From contig NC_088113.1 in assembly GCF_036370855.1 (NCBI RefSeq), positions 16,512,501 through 16,576,500 on the forward strand: 64,000 bases of DNA, read 5' to 3'. Made by a program: the position numbers and the translations under genes. The first letter of the stretch is position 1, and the number at the start of each line of letters is the position of its first letter. Shown here piece by piece: positions 26,501 through 38,900 of the stretch. The notes beneath the pieces are model-generated. The model was not told the origin of the DNA. It ran no database searches and saw only the letters and a list, made by a program, of their open reading frames with translations. This DNA comes from Dromaius novaehollandiae. Lineage: Eukaryota > Chordata > Aves > Casuariiformes > Dromaiidae.

Positions 26501-28863
26501 TATTCCCGTAGCGTGCTTTGGCAGCAACCTAGGTTAGCAGCTAAATAGGGGAAAGGGAGCCAGGGTTGCTACTACCTATGTTAGGAAGCCATAGTCTGAG
26601 AAGAGGAATGCTTTACTGGGGAAAAAAGCAAAGGCTATAATATTTAGCTTGGATCTCAAAAACTGTACATACAAATGCAATTATGAAATTCGTGTAACTA
26701 GCAATTTAGATAGCTATGTGCACATACATGTTTATGTATGTTGGCTGGAAGGAGGAACAGGCAAAATGACACCTCTGAAAATGTAATTTGACCATTAATT
26801 CCACAATGCCTCACAATGCTCCCACTACTTAGAAAGGATAATTTGCACTGAGCTCCTCAAACGGAAAGCAATACAAGCATATAAAACACATCATCACAGC
26901 CCCTGCAGCCCACAAGTGGTTTTTATTCCAGCACTATACTCATCCCTCTTATGAAGAAGTTTTGCACAACTTTGTTGGTTCTAGTTATGGGTTATACTGG
27001 CTCTAAGTGGAGCAAATATTCAAATGGGAAATGATACAAAGGTCTCAGACCTCAAAGCAGTAGTTGTCCAGAAGCAAGAAAGTAAATATAGCTAAGTAAA
27101 TCACAAAAAAGCTGCCTCATCCAGTGCAATATTATAAAGCTCAATCCTTAAAAGCTCAATCCTTAAAAAGAATTTGCAAACTTTGATTTCAAAATATGAA
27201 CAAAAGCAAAACGGTCATTATTCTTAAATGTTTGATATGAAAAACACAAAAACTACTTTTTTTCATTTGTACCAGATGTGCATATGCAGATGTGGCTTGC
27301 TGGACAATAGTCAGAAACATGGAATTAGGGAAATTAATAATTAATAACATGCCTGTGGAAACATGTTTGGTGCTTCAAAAAGAGTTTAGGTGCTATTAGA
27401 TCTGGGAGAGTCTCCTTACCCTGAAGATATTGTCAAATTTGAAGAAATCCCAAGGAGGAGAGAAAAACTGATTGGGGAAATAGATGACTTGTGCAGAAAG
27501 ATTGGTTCCTTTAATCTTCTGCTATCAATTTCACTGATGCCGTCCCACTAAATTCACTGAAGACACACCCACATAACCAGGAGAAGAGCTTGACTAAACA
27601 ATATGATATGAGGAATTAGAAATGTTTAGGGTTAGTTTAGTTTCCTTGGGAAGGAAAGGAACTGGTAAAATATTTTAGGAAAACAACAGGCCATGTAATA
27701 AGATTTAAACTGAACAGAAGGAAAATAAAGCCAGAGAATGTTCCACTGCAATTACATCTACTAAATACCTCCTCTGGGATACTTGAAACGAGGCAAGGAA
27801 AAGCCACTCGTTGTGCAAAATAAATCTACACAGGAGGTCACTAGAGATTGTGATCAAGTAGTTTTTCTCCTAGTAACCTACTAATGATTCCTTGTCATTC
27901 ACAGAATCAGATATGATGTCTACACCCATTGTTTCTCTCCACCTCAATTTACATAGTAGTGACTAATGCGTAATGAAAATTCATCCAAGCTGCAAGTATG
28001 TTCTACAAAGAAACTGCATTGTTTTTATGTGCTGAGAAGTCTACCAGATGTTCCATTTTGTATACATCAAGAACACACTGTGTAAAAAATAGCTCCGCAA
28101 AACACCATTTTCATTATAACAACTACTGAGTTCTATTACAATGCCACAGCAAAAAAATGTGTCCAGAAGGAGAGCAATCTTACCAGTTAACCCTTGCCTC
28201 CTGGATAATATGGTCAAGAGAAAGTTCCCAAGAAAGGCCCCCCAAAAGATGTATTTGCTGATATGTTGCTTTTGGAAGTGACAGCAACTCTTGCCAATAA
28301 TTGAATAACTCACGAGCCACCAGCCAAAGAGATTGAGAGCATGTGCATTTACGCCCAAAATGCATCGAAACCCTGCAATTGGGAAACTACATAGAAATTC
28401 AGAAGGTGGGAAAATGGTTGGAAACATTCATATTACCATAGTGTTCAGGGATGACAACAGGAAATTTAGCCTCATTGTAAAAAGTACCCTGGCAACAATC
28501 AGTTAAACCTTTTGTTCATGATTAAAAGCATACACCAGATCTCTGAGATCATTCACACTTCCCAACTGTGACTTATGTCCTTGAATGTATTTTTCTTCTT
28601 CCACTGTCCAGATTTTCCCCTTAAGATTCTCCCCTCTAGTCTTAAGACTATAATCTTTGTGCAGAGATATCTTTCAGAGTCATCAACTTGAATTTACACT
28701 AGTGTGATGAAACTCGTAAAGCAAATGTGACCATCTCCCTTCATTTCTTAGTGAACAAGCATTCAAGATCCACATCTGCTGGTAGTGCTGTAGGCAGAGA
28801 AAAAAAAATTCTCCATGAGTAGACAAAGGGACTGAACAACTTTTATTTGTTTAGACATTATTT
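20501..28863. other. Intergenic ZNF831-EDN3, part 1
   Basis: AT-rich DNA without a supported gene. Visible small structures are an 11-bp-arm palindrome at 23941-23967 and a 15-bp direct tandem duplication at 27136-27165 (unit AAAGCTCAATCCTTA). Open frames of 60-130 codons have no recognisable domains or splice context. Confidence 0.6.
23941..23967. repeat. Short perfect hairpin, 11-bp arms
   Basis: TTCTGTGAATA and TATTCACAGAA are exact reverse complements around a five-base centre. No T-run follows and nothing suggests an RNA gene; a chance palindrome or protein-binding site are both possible. Confidence 0.7.
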
Positions 28864-30060
28864 CATAGAATTATTCAGGTTGAAATAGACCTCAGGAGAT
28901 CATCTAGTCCTATGTCCTGCTCAAAGGAGGGTAAACACAAAAGTCAGACCAGGTTGCTCAGGGCTTTCTCCAGTTGGGTTTTGAAAACTTCCAAGGGTGC
29001 AGATTCAGACTGCTCTTTGGGCAACATATTCCACTGCTTAATTATCCTAAGAGTGATTTTTTTCTTTATAAGCAGTTGGAACCTCTTGTTTCAAATTATG
29101 GCCACCGTGTCTTGTTGCCCTGCCACACACCTCAGGAAGGAGCCTGCTTCCATCTACTTGGTAACTTGGTATGGACAGGCTGCTATTAGGTCCCACGAAA
29201 GCCTGCTCTTCTCCAGACTGAACTTTGCCTCAGCCTCTCCTCACAAATGATGTGCTCCAGTCTCCAGATGATCTTGGTGGCTCTCCACTAAACTTGCTGA
29301 AGTTTATTGTCTTTCTTGTATTGGGGGGCCCAAAACTGGACACCGTAATCTAGATGTGGTCTAACAAGGACTGAGTAATGGGGAATAATCACTTCCTCAA
29401 TCTACTGCCTTCCTCCCTCCCAGGGCACACTGCTGGCTCATGTTTAGTCCAACAGAACTCCCAATCCTGTTCAGAAGACCTGCTACCCAGCCAGTACCAC
29501 TGGTGGCATTAGTCCATCCCAAGTACGTTTGTCCTTGCTGAATTTCGTGAGGTTCTGGTCAGTCCATTCCTCCAGGCTATCTAGGTCCCCCCAGGCGGCA
29601 GCCCTGCCTTCAAGTATACTGACTGCTCCCTCCTATTTGATGTCATCTGTAAACTTAATGAAAGTGCTTTCCATTTCCTTTTCCAGGTCATTGATAAAGA
29701 TATTAAATAGGATATTAAACAGATAGGGCCCAGAATAGACTCAGGAACTCTGGTGGGGACTGGACTCCAGGTAGAGTACAAACCATTAACGAGTACCTTC
29801 CGAGCCTAACAATACAGTCTGTTTTTCCATCCATCTAGTACTTCATCTGTCTAGACTAACATCCCAAACTGGATACAAACATGCTGTGGGAGACCATGTC
29901 AAAAGCCTTGCTAAAGTTAAGTTAAACAATATCCATAGCTCTCCCCTCACTCTCGGATCTAGTCGTTTTAACACAGAAGGCAAGGAATCCATGCTAGCTA
30001 TTCCCAGTCATCTTCTCCTTCATGTGTCCAGGAATTTCTCCAAGATATGGTTGGGCTTCG
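28864..30060 (-). mobile_element. CR1 LINE fragment, 3' portion, antisense
   Basis: From TCATAGAATTATTCAGGTTG onward the sequence reads as the reverse complement of a chicken-repeat-1 3' end: the GATCATCTAGTCC block, CTCCAGACTGAAC, CAAAACTGGACAC and a block near 29890 (GAGACCATGTCAAAAGCCTT). The element therefore lies on the minus strand with its 3' end at 28864, and is 5' truncated, as most CR1 copies are. Open frames within it are decayed, with no intact reverse transcriptase. Its far edge is approximate. CR1 copies of this kind are abundant in birds and support the avian assignment. Confidence 0.9.
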
Positions 30061-33000
30061 CATGCCAAGCAAGAGATATATTTTACTTATCCTGTGAAAA
30101 TACACCTGAAAGATGCATGTCTGATACCATTTAAGCGGGACAAAGAAGAAATGGGTGGCAAGTTAGCTTGATGCTATATATGAGCATCAGTATTACATGA
30201 GTAGGAATTCCAGAAGCACTCTGTTCATTGTACTTTTATTTCATCATTACTGACCTCAGCTGAAACAGAGTTAGATTAATACCAAACATTAAAAGCAATA
30301 CATGTCTTAGCCTACGTACAAAGCACACACTCTGTGCTGAGTTATTCGAGCCATTTAGCTGACTCTGCTACCTACCTTTATAGCTCTGTATAATGTTTCT
30401 AGCTTCAGAAATCAATAGAAGTCTTAAGTCAAAAAGGTAACAGAAACAAAACCAGTCTCTGGTATAGCAAATAATCCACCTAAAATTAAATGGGATTTAA
30501 TTGGCCTCCCAAGCTCTAGGTATGACAAATTTCAGAACGATGAGATACAAAACATTTAGAAGTCAGTACTCGAAATAGCATCTCTGATGGAAAGTTTCCA
30601 GATTGGACTGTAGCAACTGTAACTATGTTGCAATAAGGCAAAGTCTAAAAAATCCGCTAACATATACAAAGAGAGACAGCCATTTCTTCATGCTTCCTCA
30701 CATGCGTATTTCCATCACCCTTGGTCCCATGCTGTGTGACAATAAGAGCACTTGAGTCAATAGAAAACTATTCAGTTGACTATCTGTAAGCTCTTTGCAT
30801 GTCTTGTATCACTTGAAATATCTTTGCCTTTGAAAAGTCAAATGCATTTTACATTCTTCCAGGAATACCAGGGATAATGTTCCAACAGACAGTTCACTTG
30901 GTTGCTGAATTACCTCTTTTTAAGTGTGTCAGATAACTTTGCTGGAAAAAGAATACATTTAAATTACCCATGAACTGATCTTTCAGTTATTTCCCATAAT
31001 CTACATGAATGATAGCTGAGATACTGATTCAATAGCAAAGCAGCAAGCTACGTGCCATGTTTCAAACACCTTCTGATAAGAAAGCCAAAAAGAGTCAGTT
31101 AAGTGCAAGAGTTAAATAACTAGTGCCTATAACTTGTGCTTAATTTCTTCTTAAGTTATAAGAAATTAATCCCTAAAACATATACAGCAGTGGCAGAACA
31201 CATTTATAGCCTCCTCTTCTTTTGTTTCACTACATGTATTCTAATGCTCTGAGATTTGATACTCAAATAAAGTAGCTTAACTGGAGACAGCCAAAACATG
31301 TATACTTGCTAAAAACAAACATAAAACTTAACAAGCTTTTCTCAGTCAGCACGTTCTCAGCAAGTACTGTATCTTCCTGGAGAACTTTTCAGGAACATGT
31401 TTTATTTCTCATTCCATCTGTTATGTCTTTCCATTTCGTTCTATTCTCCTCAATCCTCTTTGCTCCAAAACCTCGATTTTTGAGCTGGAGGGACCTGTCT
31501 ACACACTTGTGAGTTCAGGAATTACTAAACTAGGTCTGTCCAAACTCTTTTATCTAGAGTTAATACTGCAAATGCAGAAGATCAGAATAGATATATTGAC
31601 TTGGCTGAAGTAAACCAATCCAGAGTCCGGTCATGCTTATATGGAGCTGCACCCAAGCCAATAAGCCCGGCTGAGAAGTTTCCGTAAGTGACAACAAAAA
31701 GGAGTTTCAAAGCACTTAATAAATAGCTGTGGCATCTGACTACCTGGAACATACCCCTCGAGGACTGGTTTCAGTGCAACATTTCAGGCATGAGTACAAT
31801 TTTCATCTACTCACAAAGTACCTAATTCACCAAGTCCATCTTCACTGACCAAGCTAACATGCTTGAGAGAATTAAGAAAAAGCAGGAAGGCAGGTCAGGC
31901 AGAGTTTTAATGAACTTGTTGCTTCCTTATTTTGAAATTCAAATACATGAGGAGGGAAATGGCTGGGGCATGGGTCATTGTGGAAAAAACACTGGAGGAA
32001 GGACTCTGCTAGCTATCTGCCAGAGGACAAATCTGTTATCCAAGCAACCAAAGAGAGGAAACATCATTCTAGAGCACAGAAATTCAGGACACAAGAATGC
32101 CTAACAGCGATGGGCTGGGAGACTGAATGTAGCTGCAAAGTTCAGATAGCAGAACTTCTTCATCAGCCACAGATAGTTTAGGGAGCTAATTCTGAAGAGC
32201 TGCATTTTTAGAACAGAGAGCAGCACCAAAGGGAGACCTCTGGTGTCAACTCCCTTTGCTAAGAAAGCAGCAGGATGGCAGAAGCTTGGGAGATTAGCTG
32301 ATGAACAGATGCTGAAACCAACGGAGATAACAGTCTGAAAAATGGGAACAAAGACACTAGGGAAAGTGTAGGTTTGTGAAGTGTCTCTTGGTGGCAGTAT
32401 AGGGCAGTGTCAGGAGGAGGGCATTAATGGTCCTCAAGTGCAACCATTATATCTCTTGGGAACACCCAGAGCATCACAGCAAAACCAGACCGAGAAGGTA
32501 AGTCTCTCCCAGAGAGAGCTGAGTGGAATTTACTATTAACTATTTATTTGTACATGGCACCAATGAAAAACCAGTCACCTTACAGAACGGAAACAGATTC
32601 ACAGGTGCCTTCCTCTCCTCCAAAAATGAAAAATCTAAATTACGCAATGCAGGCAGAATTCACATAATTGGGGAGACAAAGGTTTCATAGAATAGCACAA
32701 ATTATTAACACAGACCACAAGTCTGCATTAAGCATATTCAACTCCATACAAAAACATAGAAAGCAATAAACTGCTCCAAGAGTTCCTAAGCCTCTTTTTT
32801 TGTGGTAGAACACTAGCTATCTTGCCAAAAAGCAGAAATATAAATAAGTCCTAAAAGCAATGGAATCCTAATAGTCCTCTGTCAGACTCAAAGAATATCA
32901 CTTCATCATCTAAATCAATCAAGCCATAAGATTAATAAGAAAACATTAAACTTTATCAGTGATTGCCTGCTGGATTGTATGATTCTTGCAAACCTAAATA

Positions 33001-35865
33001 AATGCTTCAGTCAATGAAAGTAAGATTTCCTCCCCCCACTCAAAGCCACAGATCAGATGAGGCTTTAATTTGGTTGTAGAGTTGATATGTTCTGGTATGT
33101 TTTAAACAAAACTGAGTCTGAGTGTAGAGGACAGGCTTACTAAATTGACGAGATTGCTTGCAAATCATATTTCTGTGAAAACTCTGCTGCTTTCAAGTTC
33201 TTGTAATATGAAAGGTTTATGTTTTTCAGTGTTACTGCTGATACTGACCTTATGTGCCTTCCCCCAAACTTACAAGCAAACTATGATCGCTACCATCTAC
33301 CAATCTAACAGTCAAGTTAAAACTTCACTTTCAAAAGAATCAGAAGGATACCTAAAAGCAACTTTCATAATCCTCTCCAAGAACTTCCCAACACAGTGAG
33401 ATTTACCAAAATATTTTTCTTCAAACTCTATTTGAAGGGGATATAGGATACAAATAAATGTATATGGCAAGATGTTCAGACAGGAAGTAGATACCTTTCT
33501 GTGCAACAAATAATTAGTTTAATAGATTACGTCTCCTTCCTTCCTGAAAAGATCTCAATGCATTGGCAAAGGTAATCAGCTAGTACCTTTGCTTTACCTG
33601 TTTAGGTGGAGCATTTATGATAACCAACTTGATGTACTCTGCATAATTTCCATAGTATTCAGATTATACAAAGGGAATGCTTTTCTACGTGTCTTCCTCT
33701 GAAACTAGCATTAGATGGAGCTCTGGCAATAGCACACACTTTGAGAGAAAATGTAAATGGCATTGTTTGTGAATATTAGTAGACAATTTTGTCCAACAAC
33801 AGAACAAAAATATTTGCCAAGTCATTGTAGCTGAACCATTTTATAACTCATCCAGTCAAAACTGATAAGAAATCAATTCTCAATATGATGGTTCTGTGCC
33901 AGCTGTGTAATCTCATTCACAATTTCACTTCACCTTTAAGTGTTCTCAAAAGCCCTCAGGACCTCCCCGGGAGGAAGCCTGCAATAAAAAAAATATACTG
34001 GCATTTTTCTGTCTTGCTTTGTTGTGCTACTTTGCTTTGAGATTCTCAGTTGTTTGAGATTCTGTAGTGTTTGTATTCTCAATTGCTAGTGCAGTTCAGT
34101 ATATTGAAAATTTCTATACATCTTTTTTAGGCTGCCATTGCCAAACAGGCCCTTTTATTCACTGAATAGAACTGTCTACTAGCAATCCAAATTTCACGTC
34201 AGGTTGCAGAACATTTTAAAATTACTATAAATATTTCTTTACTGTAGTCTTTTATTTCACATAGAGCTATGCGTAGAGGAATGATTATAGCAAACAGTAT
34301 CTGCAGACTTTTGATGTATTCAATGAACATTTCTAGCTTTACCTAACACTGGATTTTCCTTCAATGAATCATTCACATGGCATGTATCAGCTCATCAGTT
34401 TCATTTTCGTGTTAGATATGCAGGCCTTAACATCTTCTGCAGCATTTTATAACATAGGAAAGGATATGGTCCTTTATGAAAAATAAATATACTTAATTCT
34501 TAATGCCAACACCATACTCAATGTGCTAGGGAAAAAAGCTCTTTAAACTGGTAGTAAAGTTTTTAGGCTTCTTTAAAGGAGAAAAAACATCCAAAAAACA
34601 AAAACAAGCATGACATGACTATAATACTATTTCACAATTCACACATAAACCACAAGTTTCCAGTTTTCTGTTGACAGAGAACAGCCATCCACAGTGTTAA
34701 AAAAGCAGTTTCCCCGTTAGTTGCCCTAACAAAGTTTCAAACTATTCATACACACAGGCATAAATCAAGAAAACAACAGTGGTGCAAGATGTTACATGTA
34801 AGTTATACTAAGACGTTAAAGAAAAACATCTGGGCATAAAATGTAAATATAGCTAGCTTACAAAAATAGAGAGGAAAATAAAACCAACCACACATTTCAA
34901 ATGCCCAAAATACGGAGCCTTTATTCTGCAAGAGCATTGAATTTTAACTCCAAACATCCATCTCAAATAAAATGCAGTTAGCATTCCAAATATCACTGAA
35001 ACAGAACACAAAGGTTTACATAAGATACGGCTTTTTGTTCATCTTTTGGGGCCAATATAAGATATAGTTCCTTAAAACCGGAAATCATCAGTATATCTTC
35101 AATGATGATTAAGAATCAAAGCTGAAGGTTAGTAGAGTACGTCAGCATTATGTCTTTTATATTTCAGTTGCACTTAGAGACCAAACACTGAGACAGCATT
35201 CACACAAGAGACCAAGCGAATTTGCCTCAACCAGCTTATACCCTAAGTAGACAAGGCTAAGGAGCACCACTCACCCAGCTTTTAAGATACTGCCAGAAAG
35301 AGATGGCAACATCTCTAATCATAATGGAGAATGTCTATCAGATTTAAGCTTAAAAGGTTTGGTTTAGCTTACTGTATTGCTGTATCTTCTGGTCTTGAAT
35401 GATGGAGCAACCTGGACATGTTTTATAGACCCTGAGAAGCAGAAAAAAAGAACAAAATTAAACAAGTAAATACACACCTCATAAACAAGCAGATTGCATC
35501 AATGAAGGAAAGTTAGAAAATAAACCTCAAAAGGTACTATGATTTGTAAAGCAACCGTGTTTCAGCAATGTCTAAAACAAAAAAGGTCTTCTAGTAATAA
35601 AAATCAAAAATCTTAATCTTAAGAGCATAAAAGACCAGAACTCAGGATTTTTCAGGCTGACTTAGTTCAGATCACTTGCATGAGCAACATACTTGAGTTT
35701 TGATTACATAGCTAGATTTTTTGTTTATTTATTTACTTTTAAACAGGATGCCTGCTTGGGTTTAACTTAGTTTGTAGAAAGAGAAGTAAGGAAGATTTTA
35801 AAAACAAACAAAGTACAAATAGCCAAGTAAAAAAAAAAAAGTTATGAAAAAGTCCCCTCTCTAGG

Positions 35866-35920
35866 GGCTGGTACCTTTGGTACCAGATGTGTACCAGATG
35901 TGGTACCAGAATGGTACACA
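35866..35920. repeat. Short degenerate tandem repeat with GGTACC core
   Basis: The words GGTACC and GTACCAGATGTG recur four to five times in about 55 bases, with unit spacing of about 11-15. GGTACC is self-complementary, so adjacent copies can pair. No gene is associated. Confidence 0.7.
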
Positions 35921-38900
35921 TACATCTTCCCTTAGAGCTAATGTAGTAACCAGGAGCCACCAGACTGTTATCCTTGAAAGAGCCCAGCTAACAGATGATG
36001 AGACTCAGTCTTTCACTGATATCAGAGAGATTTATTGAGACAGGGAATCCTGGCTTCAGTTCCTGATTCAAGAAGGGAGTACATGATCCCAATTATAAAT
36101 TGTACTGTGACTGCAGCAAATGATGGCTTAACAGCATTTAGAGCTGAAGTTTAAAATCCTCATGCAGTTTGCATAAAACAGATGTGAATTTTCAAACTAA
36201 ACAGAGTTTTGCTAAGAGGAAAGAAGCTGAAACAACAGCAGAAAGCCCTGTGTCCTCCCCTGCTTCTGAGGAATCAAAAAGCAAATGATGGCTGTCTGAC
36301 AGCTAACGTAAAACGTTTCAATTTTCCCGCTGATCTGTTTTCATTCTCTTTTTCCAGCAAATTTTCCCATCCTGGTTTTTATATTTTCAAGAAACTCCAC
36401 CTATACATGACTTTGCTGATAAGTCTAATCTATTTATTTAAAAATATGTTTTTTCCCCGCAGATATGCTTTTTTTGATACAGTCCTCTGTGTTGAAATTA
36501 TTGTCACAGATATTGTAATAACTTGGGCCTTTGCCTGGAATCTGCATCCTTTCTTACCCGCTGATTTCTGTATAGAAGCCCTAAAGCATCTATAATAGGA
36601 TCTCAGATCACCGACGTTTTTTTTTTCTCCTTCCCCTCCTAGACCATGTAACATGGCATAGCCATATCCTGGTGAGACCATCTATTCCAGACAGATCAGT
36701 CTCGGAGGTTAACTGCATTTTGGCTTCACCATGCTTTGCTTATTATTACAGGCTGCTCATATTGAGCATGTTCTGTACAAAAAGAGTTACACTGTGAGTT
36801 ATTTATTCTATCCGATGTCAGGCAAAAGTGTTTCATAGAGTATTTTCCTTCTTTAGTCAATCTTTTCTAAACCATCTGATCTATCAGTTTCACATCTGTC
36901 CAAAACTATAGTCTTGACCAGGGAAAATACAAGCAATTAGAATGGAGGAGGTAGGAATTGCTTCTCCTCATGCACGTGCAGCATATGAACCAATGACATC
37001 CTTCTCCTGGTTTGGCCCTTTAAGTTGATGTTACAAAGCAAACAGTAAAATGAAATCAAAAATAAAACAGCTGCATGTCATTTCAGGAAGGCCTGTATAG
37101 CCCAATGCTCTCACAGTCTGTTCTTTAGCTGCGAACAACTGATACTGATCATTAATTTGCGAAGTCACGGTGAGTGTCAGGAAGCAGAGAACAACAAAAT
37201 AAAACCGTGCATAAAATAAAAGGGTTCACCAAAAGCTGGCAACTAGACCTGAACCTTAATAGAAAACCACAGATTTACAGCAGATTTTTTTTCTGCATTG
37301 GAAATATACCATACTCCTTAATTAAAGTTTATTATGTTTCTGCCAAGGCACTGACGTGAATATATGCAGAAAGTGCAATGGAGATTTATCATGCATGATG
37401 TGGCATTGCCTTGAGTGGTGCTGGACTGAGAAGTGTTTTTTTAAGAACAGTTTGAACTGTGACCCAAACTTTTCATGAACAACAGTCTCAATGGGTTTTG
37501 AGACATTCAGAAATTACAGGAACTGTTAGTCTGAAAAAAACCTATCCAGCATGTCAAGAAAACAACTTCTAAATTTTGGAAAAATATACATGAGAATAAT
37601 GGCATAACACAGCGGTACCAGAACACAGTTAAGAGTGGATCAACTGAGGATTCAAAAAACCAACCAAACAAAAAACAAACAAACAATAAAGGCTTCTTAT
37701 GGTTTTAATGCAAAATCATGGGGGATTTACTGCATATGAGAAGCATACCGAGTTTAAACAGTGTTATGCCCTTTATCCCACTGAGAACTGCAATATCTGG
37801 ACATTTGGCGTAGCTGCTGTGTCTGTGTATACTCAGATTGCTAACAGGAACCACAAACAATACCTCTGACAACTGTAAATCAGTTACATTACTTGTGTTG
37901 CTTTCTCATAACTTCTCCTCCCTGATCTTGCTTTCTCAACTTAGTTTACTGGCACAACTCAGTAGATTAGTGATTTTATTAATACTTTACTTTCTCTGTT
38001 AGATCTTCTTGGGTGGCCAGTTTACAGAAGAATAACTAACTTTAATTGTGCAAGTCTCACTATATTTGATGCCAATCCTCTTTAGCATTTTTATTATATT
38101 CTGCAGATTTAAAGGCCCTGATACATTTTTAGAATCATAAATATAAGCTATTTGAAGAAAGTACATTAACACAATAGTTAAATACAATTTTTAATAACTC
38201 ATGCATCTTCTTGCCAAATAACTAAAAGCAAAAAGCTATCTGTATGAGTCCATATCTGATCAGATACCTATTAGATTAGTTATTCAGTGAGTAACTGACC
38301 CAGCTATTACTCAGCTAATATCTTATCCTATCTGACTGGAGCCAACAATAATCTTCATTGTCCTTTTACAGCTATCTTATAGTAAGACAGCGACTTCCTG
38401 CCCATCACTATTATTGCAGTGATAGACATAGGATCATGGGGGCAAGGACTTTATAGTTCGTAACAAAATCCAGAAGAGTCCTGTATCCTCTTCAGTTAGA
38501 TGCCATTACCACATAGCCACAGCCAGTCTCAGTTTAACTGGTACAGACAGAAGGTTAATCTTTGTTTGCAAAAATGGAAACATCCACAGCAGAAAATCTG
38601 ACTCCCATTCCACCTATTCCAAGTCTCAGAAAATATAAGCCAATGAAATAGAGAAGTGCCACAACAACAACAAACTGTTTCAGAGCCAAGGACAATACGT
38701 TTCATTATGGCCTTTCTAATGTGTGAAATGCTGTTATTCAAAACTCAAAATGCATGGAAACAATTGCCCTTAAAAGTGGAAAAAGTATGATCACTCCTCT
38801 TTTCTTCTAATACAGACACGTGTGCACACAGGCAACCCTTGCTAACAGCTGTGATGTATTTGCTCTTGTTAGTTGTGCAAGGTAAAGAACAGCTTAAAAC

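Noticed and set aside
28041..30134. Several 60-130 codon frames, some suggesting secreted or membrane proteins
   Set aside because: Those from 28864 on fall in the decayed CR1 element; those before it have no recognisable features.
36209..36595. 128-codon open frame with hydrophobic stretches
   Set aside because: Composition follows the local T-rich DNA; no start context, domain or conserved motif is visible.
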